Shown: positions 35,359 to 44,087 of the stretch, piece by piece | Position numbering within the stretch: the stretch's first letter is position 1 | Layout of the letters: each line of letters starts with the position of its first letter | NCBI RefSeq assembly: GCF_000014565.1 | Contig: NC_008268.1 | Location: 7,568,501-7,632,500, forward strand | Reading direction: 5' to 3' | DNA length: 64,000 nucleotides | From: Rhodococcus jostii RHA1 | GTDB taxonomy: Bacteria; Actinomycetota; Actinomycetes; Mycobacteriales; Mycobacteriaceae | Position numbers and translations under genes: made by a program | The notes under the pieces: model-generated | Databases searched by the model: none | What the model was told of the DNA's origin: nothing | What the model saw: the letters and a program-made list of their open reading frames with translations, nothing else

Positions 35359-35619
35359 TCAGCCCTGCGTGAGCCGGGCCACCAGGTCGATGTAGCCCTG
35401 CTTGGCATCGGCGCTGCTCGTACCCGCTACCTTGGCCCAGGCGTCGTATTTGGCGCGGTTGACCATGTCGAACCGACCGGGCCGCTTGCCTTCGACATCG
35501 CCCTTCGACCCCTGCTTGAACAGCGCGTACAGCCGCAGCAGCTCATCGTTGGCCGGCCGTGAGGTGAGCTTCTTGACGTTCTCCTGCGCATCGGCGAACG
35601 CCTGATCCAGATCCGACAT
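35359..35619 (-). CDS. Acyl-CoA-binding protein
   Basis: 86 residues from ATG 35619, preceded by AGGGG. It is a complete ACBP four-helix unit: LDQAFADAQENVKKLTSRPA, LLRLYALFKQGSKGDVEGKR and MVNRAKYDAWAKVAGTSSAD. YALFKQ, the central K-x-G and KYDAW are the acyl-CoA-binding signatures. Such proteins are common in eukaryotes and patchy in bacteria, and buffer long-chain acyl-CoA. It is divergent from the cyclopropane-synthase-like gene, which acts on acyl chains. Confidence 0.93.
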   Translation of the reverse strand: MSDLDQAFADAQENVKKLTSRPANDELLRLYALFKQGSKGDVEGKRPGRFDMVNRAKYDAWAKVAGTSSADAKQGYIDLVARLTQG

Positions 35620-35864
35620 GGGCACCCCTGGCTCTCGGACGAACTCTTCGACGCAATCGTAACGCCCGGAGCCGATGGCGTCTGATCCGTTCGGGCCGCC
35701 TATTCGATGAGGGCGAGGCGGGTTTCGAGAGACAGGTTGTCCCGAGCGGGAGTTGGTGTGAAGGTGTGCGGCGACGGGGGTTCCATCGATATGGTCGACG
35801 GGCGAGTGAGGTGAATTGAGCAGGCGCAGTGGTGGTGGGACCCCAAACTTCGACGGAGGTGTGT

Positions 35865-37187
35865 ATGACGGTCGCTGACACGGTGGCGCCGCTGGTTCGC
35901 GCGGTGGTGGGGGCACAGGTCCCGGTAGGGATCCGGTGTTGGGACGGTAGTCGCAGTGGTCCTTCGGACGCGCCGTGGCAGGTGCACATCGTCAATCGGC
36001 GTGGTCTGCGGCGGTTGCTGTGGGCGCCCAACGACCTCGGTTTCGCGCGGGCCTACGTGTCCGGCGACATCGACATCGAGGGAGACCTGCTCGCCGGGCT
36101 GGACGTGTTGGAGCAGGTGTCGGACCCGAGCAGGGGCCCCGGTGTACGGATAGACCGGCAGACGAAGAAGGCGCTGGCGGCAGCGGCGCTGCGTCTGGGG
36201 ATCATCGGCCTGCCGCCGAAACCGCCGGTCGAGGAGATGAAACCGGCGCGCGGGCACCGGCACGACAAGGAGCGTGACGCCGCCGCGATCAGCCACCACT
36301 ACGACGTCGGCAACGACTTCTATCGACTCGTGCTCGGTGAGTCGATGACCTACTCGTGCGCGTACTGGGCGCAGCCGAGCGAGGATCTGGACGCAGCCCA
36401 ATATGCCAAATGCGATCTGGTGGCCCGCAAGCTCGGTCTGACCGCGGGGATGCGGGTCCTCGACGTCGGCTGCGGGTGGGGGACGTTCGCGCTGCACGCG
36501 GCACGTCACTACGGAGTGCACGTCGTCGGTGTCACCCTGTCCCAGGAGCAGGCGGACTACGCCGGCAAACGGATGGTCGACGCGGGCGTGGGGGAGTTGG
36601 TGCAGATCCGAGTCCAGGACTACCGCGACGTCACAGACGGCCCCTACGACGCGATCTCGAGCATCGGCATGGCCGAGCACGTCGGCGCCGCGATGCTGGC
36701 GACCTACGCCGCGGACCTGTTCGCGTTGCTACGCCCGCAGGGGCGGTTGCTCAACCACGCGATCTCGCGGCGGCCACGCAAACCCGCCGCCACGTTCTCC
36801 AAGACGTCCTTCATCGATCGCTATGTGTTCCCCGACGGAGAAATCGAACCACTCGCGACGATGATCGAGGCGCTCGAAGGGGCCGGTTTCGAGGTGCGCG
36901 ACGTCGAGTCGCTGCGCGAGCACTACGCGCTGACCCTGCGGGCCTGGGTGGGGAACCTGGAGGCGAACTGGGACGAGGCGGTGGCCTACAGCAGCGCCGG
37001 GCGGGCCCGGGTGTGGCGGATGTACATGGCCGGCGCGGCGTTGGCTTTTGCGGCGAATCGGCTCGGGATCAACCAGGTTCTGGCAGTCAAATCCTCCGAA
37101 CGGGGTAGCAGCGGCATGCCCGGCACCCGTGCCGAACTCTTGCAACAATCTGTACCGATACAATCTCCGTCGGCTCGCGAACACTGA
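35865..37187 (+). CDS. Cyclopropane-fatty-acyl-phospholipid synthase family methyltransferase
   Basis: 440 residues from ATG 35865, with GGAGG six bases upstream. The N-terminal about 140 residues are the family lipid-facing domain (LRRLLWAPNDLGFARAYVSG). The SAM-binding motif is VLDVGCGWGTFALHAA near residue 210. ISHHYDVGNDFYRLVLGESM and TYSCAYW are family hallmarks. The enzyme adds a methylene or methyl group to unsaturated acyl chains of membrane lipids. The length fits CFA synthase proper rather than the shorter mycolic-acid enzymes (about 290 residues). Confidence 0.93.
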   Translation: MTVADTVAPLVRAVVGAQVPVGIRCWDGSRSGPSDAPWQVHIVNRRGLRRLLWAPNDLGFARAYVSGDIDIEGDLLAGLDVLEQVSDPSRGPGVRIDRQTKKALAAAALRLGIIGLPPKPPVEEMKPARGHRHDKERDAAAISHHYDVGNDFYRLVLGESMTYSCAYWAQPSEDLDAAQYAKCDLVARKLGLTAGMRVLDVGCGWGTFALHAARHYGVHVVGVTLSQEQADYAGKRMVDAGVGELVQIRVQDYRDVTDGPYDAISSIGMAEHVGAAMLATYAADLFALLRPQGRLLNHAISRRPRKPAATFSKTSFIDRYVFPDGEIEPLATMIEALEGAGFEVRDVESLREHYALTLRAWVGNLEANWDEAVAYSSAGRARVWRMYMAGAALAFAANRLGINQVLAVKSSERGSSGMPGTRAELLQQSVPIQSPSAREH

Positions 37188-37281
37188 AAACCGTTCAGAA
37201 GCACTGAATTCGCGTTCGGTGCGTGCCGGCGCAGCGCGGTAAACAGTGTCGTGATGAGACCCCCGACGGTGAGGAGGGCGC

Positions 37282-38199
37282 GTGCGGTTCGCGCTGGACG
37301 ATTTGTTGGTCGACGTGCCGGCGGAGCAGGTCGAGGAAGCTCGCGGCTTCTACACCTCGAGGGCAGTCGGCCGCGGCCCCCGCACTCCCGAGGAGCTGAG
37401 GGAAGTACGGGCGAAGCGGTCCGCTCCTTCACCCGCCGATCCGCCGGCGGTCGAAGAAAGGGTCGAAGCCGCGGGAGCGCGTGTCCCGGTGCGGATCTTC
37501 ACCCCCGCCGGCGGGCGAGCGCGGGGCGTCCACCTCGATATCCACGGTGGCGGCTTCTTCATGGACTCCGCGGCGCGCGACGACGTGCGTAACCGTGAGC
37601 TCGCTGACGCTCTCCGCATCGCCGTCGTCAGCGTCGACTACCGGCTGGCACCCGAGCACCCGTGGCCGGCCGCACCCGGTGACTGCGAAGCGGCGGCGCT
37701 CTGGCTCGTCGAACACGCCGATGCCCGCTTCGGATCATCTCGACTGGCGATCGGCGGGCGATCGGCGGGAGCGACACTCGCGCTGGCAACTCTGCTCCGG
37801 CTGCGGGACAGGGGAGCCGTCGACGGGTTCACCTGCGCCGCACTCCAATTCGGCACCTTCGACTCGAGCGCGCAGACTCCGGCCGGACGCCGGATCGCTG
37901 ACGAATACTTCATCCAGGCCTACGTCGGCCACGTGGAAGATCGCACTGCTCCAGACATCTCTCCTCTGTACGGCGACCTCCACGGCCTTCCCCCGGCGCT
38001 GCTGGTCGTCGGAAGCAAAGACGTGTTGCTGGAAGACAACCTCGCGATGGCAGGCCGGCTCTCCGCCGCCGGCAATGACGTCGAGCTCCGGATCTATCCC
38101 GACGCGCCCCACGGGTTCACGGGCCACCCCACGGCAATGGCCAGGACTGCGCTGAGCGGCGTCGAATCATGGCTCCTCGAGCGGCTCGACCAACCGTAG
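37282..38199 (+). CDS. Alpha/beta hydrolase, HSL-type esterase/lipase
   Basis: 305 residues from GTG 37282, preceded by GAGGAGGG. The HGGG oxyanion motif (LDIHGGGFFMDSA), the nucleophile elbow GGRSAGAT, and the acid and histidine in SKDVLLEDN and YPDAPHGFTGHP are all present. DYRLAPEHPWPAAPGD is the hormone-sensitive-lipase hallmark. It probably cleaves short- to medium-chain esters. The C-terminus is two bases from the convergent SRPBCC gene end. Confidence 0.92.
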   Translation: MRFALDDLLVDVPAEQVEEARGFYTSRAVGRGPRTPEELREVRAKRSAPSPADPPAVEERVEAAGARVPVRIFTPAGGRARGVHLDIHGGGFFMDSAARDDVRNRELADALRIAVVSVDYRLAPEHPWPAAPGDCEAAALWLVEHADARFGSSRLAIGGRSAGATLALATLLRLRDRGAVDGFTCAALQFGTFDSSAQTPAGRRIADEYFIQAYVGHVEDRTAPDISPLYGDLHGLPPALLVVGSKDVLLEDNLAMAGRLSAAGNDVELRIYPDAPHGFTGHPTAMARTALSGVESWLLERLDQP

Positions 38200-38201
38200 G
38201 A

Positions 38202-38699
38202 CTACTCGGGTGTCGAAGCCTGGGAGGTCGATGCGGCAAGCTCGGCCAAGTGGTGCAGCGAGTTGGTGAGATGCTCAGGACCGAACGGCGGGAACTGGAT
38301 GTACTCGCGGATGAACTGCGGCACCGCAGACCAGTCGTAGGTGAGCGTGACCTCGGTTTCAGTCGGGCCGCGCGGCACCAGGTCGTAACGCCAGATCCAG
38401 CCGCCGAACTCCAGGCGACCGTCGTCCTTCTCCTGCCCCGTCATCCAGCCGATGGCGCGCGGCGGGTCGATGACCTGGACCTCGTTGGCCACCTGATACT
38501 CACCGTTCGGATGGTTGGGGTGATACATGTCCATCCGGAAGATCTGCCCCACCTCGGTCAGCGGCGCCGGGTCGGTAGCTTCCTGAACCCAGCCGGTGCC
38601 GTCGATCGCAGAATGGGCCTTCGGGTCGGCCAGCACCGCGAACACCCTGGTGGCGGGCACGGTGACAGTCAGAGTGGCGCTCACGTTGTCTTGATGCAC
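38202..38699 (-). CDS. SRPBCC-family (polyketide cyclase/START-like) protein
   Basis: 165 residues from GTG 38699 (VHQDNVSATLTVTVPATRVF), with AAGGAG ten bases upstream; ATG 38726 would add nine residues. The hydrophobic-cavity fold is seen in LTVTVPATRVFAVLADPKAH, EVQVIDPPRAIGWMTGQ and the final long helix EHLTNSLHHLAELAAS. No catalytic residues can be assigned. It probably binds a lipid-like ligand. Confidence 0.82.
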   Translation of the reverse strand: MHQDNVSATLTVTVPATRVFAVLADPKAHSAIDGTGWVQEATDPAPLTEVGQIFRMDMYHPNHPNGEYQVANEVQVIDPPRAIGWMTGQEKDDGRLEFGGWIWRYDLVPRGPTETEVTLTYDWSAVPQFIREYIQFPPFGPEHLTNSLHHLAELAASTSQASTPE

Positions 38700-38823
38700 G
38701 GTATGCACGCTCCTTGTTTGCCTCATCTCCGACCCCCCGCGGGTGCGGAAGCGGACACTCATCGATACAGACTGCGGGGCGAGGCGGAATTCATCGGTCG
38801 CCGACGCCACACGGTGGCCACGG

Positions 38824-39804
38824 TTATCCTGCGTCGGCGCGGTGCGCGGTGCCGAAGCGGTGTCGGTAGGCGGTCGGTGACATCGACAGCTCTCGTGCGA
38901 AGACTCTTCGTAGGCTCTCGTAGCTGGGGAATCCGGCGAGTGATGCTGCTTGTGTGGCGTTGCGTCCTTGATCGAGGAGGGCCTTTGCCAGGTCGAATCG
39001 GATCAGTTCGACGTATCGGGCTGGTGTGGTGGACAGTTCGGTGCGGAATAGCCGGGTGAGGTGTCGGGGGCTCATGTTGAGGTGTGTGGCGAGCTCGGGG
39101 AGCGAGTGGTTTCCGGCGGGTTCTGCGGTCACCAGGTCCACGATTCGGCGGAGGGCCGGTGTGCGCGGCGGTGGGCCTTGGAGTGGGGCGGAGAATTGCG
39201 ATTGTCCGCCCGCGCGCTGCAGGTAGACCACGAGGCGTCGGGCGACGTCGCGTGTCAGATCGGGGCCGTGGTCGTCTTCGACGAGGGCTAGCGCGAGGTC
39301 GATGCCGGCGCTGACGCCTGCGGAGGTGTAGGTGGTGCCGTCGCGAACATAGATCGAGTCGGGTTCGACGTGGGTCGTCGGGTGTCGGGTGGCGAGTTCG
39401 TGTGCGACTTTCCAGTGCGTGGTCGCGCGTTTGCCGTCCAGGAGGCCGGTCGCTGCGAGGATGAATGCCCCGGTGCAGATGGAGCCGACTCGGGTAGCTC
39501 GCGTGGCGAGGGTGTTCGTGGCGTCGACGAGGTCGCGGGCGATGGCGGTTCGGGGATAGATGTCGCCGCCGGCCACGAGGAAGGTGTCGGGGGCCGGTTC
39601 CGATCCTGCGTTGCCGTCCACGGAGATCGTGATGCCGACGGACGATGCCACATTGGCCCCGGTCGGTGACAGCAGCACGATCTGGTAGTCGGCGCCGCAT
39701 CGATTCGCCTCGGCGAACACTTCGGCGGGGCCGGCGACGTCCAGCAGCTTCACCCCGTCGTAGACGAGGATCGCGATCCGGTGGGGGTGGGGGCTGGTGT
39801 GCAT
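38824..39804 (-). CDS. GlxA-type regulator (DJ-1/PfpI-like domain plus AraC DNA-binding domain)
   Basis: 326 residues from ATG 39804; a longer frame from 39876 is less likely. Residues about 8-185 form the DJ-1-like domain (RIAILVYDGVKLLDVAGPAE, then VGSICTGAFILAATGLLDGK with the elbow cysteine). The C-terminal AraC pair is HSLPELATHLNMSPRHLTRL and ATQAASLAGFPSYESLRRVF. Relatives control catabolism of nitrogen compounds. It is divergent from the HD-domain protein across 130 bases and is probably its regulator. Confidence 0.92.
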   Translation of the reverse strand: MHTSPHPHRIAILVYDGVKLLDVAGPAEVFAEANRCGADYQIVLLSPTGANVASSVGITISVDGNAGSEPAPDTFLVAGGDIYPRTAIARDLVDATNTLATRATRVGSICTGAFILAATGLLDGKRATTHWKVAHELATRHPTTHVEPDSIYVRDGTTYTSAGVSAGIDLALALVEDDHGPDLTRDVARRLVVYLQRAGGQSQFSAPLQGPPPRTPALRRIVDLVTAEPAGNHSLPELATHLNMSPRHLTRLFRTELSTTPARYVELIRFDLAKALLDQGRNATQAASLAGFPSYESLRRVFARELSMSPTAYRHRFGTAHRADAG

Positions 39805-39934
39805 GCTCACCGCCTGTCCGGATTCGAGTGGTTCATGGCCGGACCGAGGCGGCGCCGGAGGCCGGATGTGCGGCACCGTTGGGGGACGGACACATCGTCT
39901 GTTCTACAACATCGAAACCTGAAAGTGCAGGCTC

Positions 39935-40573
39935 ATGACCGAGATCATCGCAGGAGTGGAGATTCCCGAGACGCAGGCGGCGGCTGAGGCCACGGTTCTG
40001 ATCAGGGAGACGACGAACCCGCTGATTTTCCATCACTCGCGGCGCGTGTTCCTCTTCAGCACGCTGCGGGCTCGCGAGCTCGACCTGCGGCCGGACCCTG
40101 AGCTGCTGTATCTGTCGGCGCTGTTCCATGACACGGGTCTGCTCAGGCCGTTCTCGGGCGTGGAGCAGCGGTTCGAGCTCGATGGAGCCGATCACGCTCG
40201 CACGTTCCTGCTCGATCGCGGTTTCTCCGATGCCGCCGCTGAGGTGGTCTGGACGGCGATCGCGTTGCACACCACGCCGGGGATTCCCGGCCGGATGGGG
40301 GACGAGGTCGCTGCCACGAACTTCGGTGTTCTCACCGATGTGGTCGGGTTGGGTTTGGAAGGTCTGGACCCGGATCAGGTGGAGGAGATCACTGCTGTCC
40401 ATCCGCGGGGTGATTTCAAGAACGAGTTTCTGCAGGCCTTCGTCGACGGGCTCAGCTACCGGCCGGACACTACCTACGGCACCGTCAATGCCGACGTACT
40501 CGAGCACTTCGTGCCCGGCTTCCGCAGCACGAGCATGGTCGATCGGATCATGGGGTCGGCGTGGTCGTCGTGA
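39935..40573 (+). CDS. HD-domain hydrolase, cyanamide hydratase-like
   Basis: 212 residues. The metal-binding HD layout is NPLIFHHSRRVFLFSTLRAR, YLSALFHDTGLLRPF and TAIALHTTPGIPG. FHHSRRVxLF and HTTPGIP are shared with fungal and bacterial cyanamide hydratases (DDI2 family), which turn cyanamide into urea; related proteins remain unassigned. It is divergent from a GlxA-type regulator and followed by an AhpD-like gene 54 bases on, perhaps one unit. Confidence 0.85.
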   Translation: MTEIIAGVEIPETQAAAEATVLIRETTNPLIFHHSRRVFLFSTLRARELDLRPDPELLYLSALFHDTGLLRPFSGVEQRFELDGADHARTFLLDRGFSDAAAEVVWTAIALHTTPGIPGRMGDEVAATNFGVLTDVVGLGLEGLDPDQVEEITAVHPRGDFKNEFLQAFVDGLSYRPDTTYGTVNADVLEHFVPGFRSTSMVDRIMGSAWSS

Positions 40574-40627
40574 CCGGGACGGGATCGCAGGACCATTCGT
40601 CAATTCGGCACACTATTCGAAGGGAAC

Positions 40628-41068
40628 ATGATGACCAGCGTGAATCTCGGTGAGCAGCACCCGTCCGTTTACCAGAACCTGATGATGCTGGACGCGGGCG
40701 TGAAGGCGGCTCTGGAAACCGCGGGAGTGGACCCGCTGCTGGTGGAGTTGGTGAAGATTCGCGTCTCCCAGCTGAACGGCTGCGCGTTCTGTCTTCGCTT
40801 GCACACCCGTGCGGCCCTGGCCAAGGGGGAGAGCGCGGATCGGCTTGCGGTCGTGGCGGCGTGGTGGGAGTCGCAGTACTTCAGCGACAAGGAGCGGGCG
40901 GCGCTCGCTCTCGCCGAACAGGTCACCGCGCTCGCTGTCCCGGACCGGCGAGCCTGGGACGACGGCTCACTCACCGACGTGCAGGTGTCCGCGATCGGCT
41001 GGCTGGCGACCGTGATGAACGCCTGGAACCGGGTCGCGATCACCAGCCACTACCCGGTTGCGCCGTAG
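40628..41068 (+). CDS. Carboxymuconolactone decarboxylase/AhpD-like protein
   Basis: 146 residues from ATG 40628 (the next codon is also ATG), preceded by AAGGG. LNGCAFCLRLHTRAALAKGE carries the CxxC...H redox centre of alkylhydroperoxidase D-type proteins, not the lactone decarboxylase site. It would reduce peroxides or act as a thiol peroxidase. It follows the HD protein on the same strand. Confidence 0.9.
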   Translation: MMTSVNLGEQHPSVYQNLMMLDAGVKAALETAGVDPLLVELVKIRVSQLNGCAFCLRLHTRAALAKGESADRLAVVAAWWESQYFSDKERAALALAEQVTALAVPDRRAWDDGSLTDVQVSAIGWLATVMNAWNRVAITSHYPVAP

Positions 41069-41529
41069 AGTTCTCGGCCCTCGCGGCACGAGGCAGGCGG
41101 TGACGGCGAATTGGGCCGGCGCGAGCGCGGGAATCGCGGTGGTTGGCCATGTCGAGTGTCATCTGGCTCGATCCGGCGGGCTGTTGACGTTGGCCTGGGC
41201 TTCGATGACCAGCGAAACATGGTCTATGACCCGGCTTGTGGAAATTTTCGAGTTGCCGGTGAGCCAATGCTGGTACAGGAACGCGAGAGCGCCGAAGTTC
41301 GCTGTCGAGTCGAGGAGTGATCAACGTATCGCGTGCGGCGAGAACGACACGATCCAGGACGGCAACGGGGAGTGCATCCGTGCCGGCGAAGCTCTCGTAG
41401 ACGTACCGCTCGGGGGCCTGCTCGGCGGCAGGTCCCCCGCATCGTCGCGCGGCCGGTCCCGGTCCCGGTCGTGTTCTCATCCTCGCACTGCGACGTGCAG
41501 GTCGGACGCCGGTGCGATCCTCCTTCAAA
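41069..41529. other. No clear gene; possible regulator scrap
   Basis: The minus strand contains APERYVYESFAGTDALPVAV then LDRVVLAARDTLIT, which looks protein-like but matches nothing I can name and lacks a start. It may be the C-terminal part of a lost TetR-type regulator of the operon that starts at 41614. Confidence 0.25.
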
Positions 41530-41576
41530 TGTTGACATCGACCGCTGTTGACAGCGCATGATGTCAGTTCTAGTGT
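41530..41576 (+). promoter_or_regulatory. Promoter with overlapping repeats ahead of the monooxygenase operon
   Basis: TTGACA at 41548-41553 and TAGTGT at 41571-41576 with a 17-base spacer fit a housekeeping-type promoter. TGTTGACA is duplicated at 41530-41537 and 41546-41553. An inverted pair TGACATC (41533-41539) and GATGTCA (41560-41566) spans the same bases, suggesting repressor control. Confidence 0.5.
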
Positions 41577-41613
41577 TGCCGGCATGCGCGGCATCAACGA
41601 GGAGGGCGCCCGA

Positions 41614-43158
41614 ATGGTCAGGTCTGCAATACCGGTGGAACTTCCGGTCGACAGCGTCGATCACCCACCCGAAGTGGTCGACGTACTCGTGGTCGGCGCG
41701 GGATTCGGTGGGCTGGGAACTGCGATCAGACTGAAACAAGCCGGCATCGACGACTTCGTCGTGCTCGACCGCGCGGAGGACATCGGCGGGACGTGGCGGG
41801 TCAACACCTACCCGGGAGCGCAGTGCGACATCCCCTCGATCCTCTATTCATTCTCTTTTGCACCCAACCCGAACTGGACCAGGCTTTACCCGCTGCAGCA
41901 GGAGATCCACGACTATCTCCGTTCCTGCGCTGAGAACTTCGGCATCGTCCCGCATCTGCGGATGGGTCATGACGTGCAGGACGCGGCCTGGGACGACGAC
42001 TCGCAGGTGTGGCACGTGACCACCAGTCGTGGAACTTGGGAGGCGCGGATCCTGGTCGGGGCGATGGGCCCGTTCAGCGAACCGGCGGTACCGAACCTCC
42101 CGGCACTGGAGAGCTTCCGGGGCGCTGTCTTTCACTCGGCGGCCTGGGACCACGAGCACGATCTCGCGGGGGAAAGGGTCGCAGTGATCGGAACCGGGGC
42201 CTCTGCGGTCCAGATCATCCCCCGAATCCAGCCGATCGTCGGTTCGATGACAGTGTTCCAGCGGACCCCGACGTGGATACTTCCGCACCCCGACCAGCCG
42301 ATGACCGGATGGCCCCGGAAACTGTTCGCGCGGGTACCTGTTGCCCAGAGGCTGGCACGGTCCGGTCTCGATCTGGTCCAAGAGGCGATGGTTCCCGGGT
42401 TCGTGTACAAGCCGGCGCTATTGAAAGGGCTGGCGGCACTCGGGCGCGCCCACCTGCGCCGCCAGGTCCACGACCCCGAACTGCGGACAAAACTTACGCC
42501 CACCTATGCGTTCGGTTGCAAACGACCGACGTTTTCCAACTCTTTCTATCCGGCGCTCGCGCAACCGAACGTGGACGTGATCACCGACGGAATCCGGGAA
42601 GTGCGATCGAATGGGATCGTCACCGAAGACGGCGTTCTGCACGAGGTCGACACGATCGTGATGGGAACGGGATTCCGGCTGACCGACAATCCCGCGTTCG
42701 ACGTGGTGCGAGGTCGAGACGGTCGTACCCTGGCCGAGGCGTGGAACGGCAATGCCCGCGCCTATCTCGGCACCACCATCAGTGGTTTCCCCAACTTCTT
42801 CATGTTGCTCGGCCCAAATTCGGTCGTCTACACCTCGCAGGTGGTGACCATCGAAGCGCAGATTGCGTACATCCTCAGTTGCCTGCAGGAAATGAACGCG
42901 CAGGGGGCGGCCAGTATCGACGTCCGCCCCGAGATTCAGCAGGCGTTCGTCGACGAGGTCGACGAAAGGCTGCAGACCTCGGTGTGGAACACCGGCGGGT
43001 GCAACAGCTACTACCTCAGCGGCGAGGGCCGCAACTTCACCTTCTACCCGGGGTTCAACCGCCGCTTCCGCGCGCGGACCCGGCGGGTGGACCTCCACCA
43101 CTACATCATCAGCGGGGCCGGAGCCTCGGCAAAGTCGATAGTGAGGACAGCAGGATGA
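41614..43158 (+). CDS. Flavin-dependent Baeyer-Villiger-type monooxygenase
   Basis: 514 residues from ATG 41614, with GAGGAGGG six bases upstream; earlier in-frame starts overlap the promoter. FAD motif is VDVLVVGAGFGGLGTAIRLK. The fingerprint FxGxxxHxxxW is present as FRGAVFHSAAW, and the NADPH motif is VAVIGTGASAVQIIPRI. The enzyme inserts oxygen beside a ketone to give an ester or lactone, with NADPH and O2. It resembles EthA/MymA-type proteins. It opens an operon and overlaps the PF10118 gene (ATGA), so it probably performs the first or second oxidation of a hydrophobic substrate. Confidence 0.92.
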   Translation: MVRSAIPVELPVDSVDHPPEVVDVLVVGAGFGGLGTAIRLKQAGIDDFVVLDRAEDIGGTWRVNTYPGAQCDIPSILYSFSFAPNPNWTRLYPLQQEIHDYLRSCAENFGIVPHLRMGHDVQDAAWDDDSQVWHVTTSRGTWEARILVGAMGPFSEPAVPNLPALESFRGAVFHSAAWDHEHDLAGERVAVIGTGASAVQIIPRIQPIVGSMTVFQRTPTWILPHPDQPMTGWPRKLFARVPVAQRLARSGLDLVQEAMVPGFVYKPALLKGLAALGRAHLRRQVHDPELRTKLTPTYAFGCKRPTFSNSFYPALAQPNVDVITDGIREVRSNGIVTEDGVLHEVDTIVMGTGFRLTDNPAFDVVRGRDGRTLAEAWNGNARAYLGTTISGFPNFFMLLGPNSVVYTSQVVTIEAQIAYILSCLQEMNAQGAASIDVRPEIQQAFVDEVDERLQTSVWNTGGCNSYYLSGEGRNFTFYPGFNRRFRARTRRVDLHHYIISGAGASAKSIVRTAG

Positions 43159-44087
43159 TGTCGTTTCCCCGAATCGGCCGAAACCCTGTGGTCGATCCCG
43201 TCGGTGCGCGGCGGTACACGGACGAAGCTCACGCGATCGCCGCCCGTGACGTCGAGTTCTCCTGGGATGGAGTGCCGTTGCACTATGTTCCCGGCGAGCC
43301 GATGGCCACGCATGTCATCAACTTCATGCATCTGGTTCTTCCCGAAGGTGAGCGTGCGATGTCCGCGACGTTGGCGGAGGCACTGCCATTGATCGAGGAC
43401 GAGCGGCTCCACGAGGAAGTGGTCGGGTTCGTCGGCCAGGAGGCAACTCATGCCGCTTCGCACAAGGGTGCCCGTGAGCACCTCGCGGAACTGGGCATGG
43501 ACATCGAACCGATGGCGGAGAAGATGGACTGGCTCGTTGACCGGATTCTGGGAGACCGAGGGCTGTCCGGCCGCGCGAAACAGGCGTGGCTGTGCGAACG
43601 GCTGGGCTTGTTCGCCGCCATGGAGCACTACACCGCCGTGGTGGGGGAGTGGCTGCTGACGGACCCCGCGCTGGAGAAGGCGGGCATGCATCCGGTGATG
43701 CTCGACATGGTTCGGTGGCACGGCGCCGAGGAGGTCGAGCACCGCAACGTCGCCTTCGACGCCTACATGTACGTCGACGGCAGCTATGCCCGGCGCGTAC
43801 GAACGGCGCTGATCGCCAGCCTCACGCTCAGCCTGCTGTTCCTGACATCGATGAACTACCTCTTCCGCACCGACCCGTCGACGGACAAGGGTCGCTTCTG
43901 GCCCCTGCAGCTGATCCGGGCAACCAGGCGGGGGCTCGTGCCGAACATCAAATTCCTGATCACGGAGATCCCGCCGTACCTCCGTCCCGGCTTCCATCCC
44001 TCGCAGATCGGTGACATGGATGTGGCGATGCGCTACCTCGCACAATCGCCTGCTGCCAACCGTTCCCACCGAGGAAGCCACTTATGA
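43155..44087 (+). CDS. PF10118-family protein ('predicted metal-dependent hydrolase') with diiron-like residues
   Basis: 310 residues from ATG 43155, overlapping the monooxygenase stop. The databases call this family a metal-dependent hydrolase without biochemistry that I know of. Four helices carry E64/E66, E96ATH99, E157 and E193VEH196: two ExxH pairs plus two lone glutamates, the ferritin-like diiron oxygenase pattern. A hydrophobic segment, ALIASLTLSLLFLTSMNYLF (about residues 218-237), suggests membrane contact. It sits between two redox genes, including an electron-transfer reductase. I infer a diiron oxygenase or desaturase acting on a lipid-like substrate; hydrolase activity is not excluded. 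Confidence 0.8.
   Translation: MMSFPRIGRNPVVDPVGARRYTDEAHAIAARDVEFSWDGVPLHYVPGEPMATHVINFMHLVLPEGERAMSATLAEALPLIEDERLHEEVVGFVGQEATHAASHKGAREHLAELGMDIEPMAEKMDWLVDRILGDRGLSGRAKQAWLCERLGLFAAMEHYTAVVGEWLLTDPALEKAGMHPVMLDMVRWHGAEEVEHRNVAFDAYMYVDGSYARRVRTALIASLTLSLLFLTSMNYLFRTDPSTDKGRFWPLQLIRATRRGLVPNIKFLITEIPPYLRPGFHPSQIGDMDVAMRYLAQSPAANRSHRGSHL

Noticed and set aside
38759..39700. 313-codon minus-strand frame full of Arg/Pro/His
   Set aside because: It is the alternative frame of the GlxA-type regulator and carries no fold signature.
42009..44087. 692-codon plus frame running into the PF10118 gene
   Set aside because: The first 380 codons are an out-of-frame shadow of the monooxygenase; the real start is ATG 43155 at the ATGA overlap.
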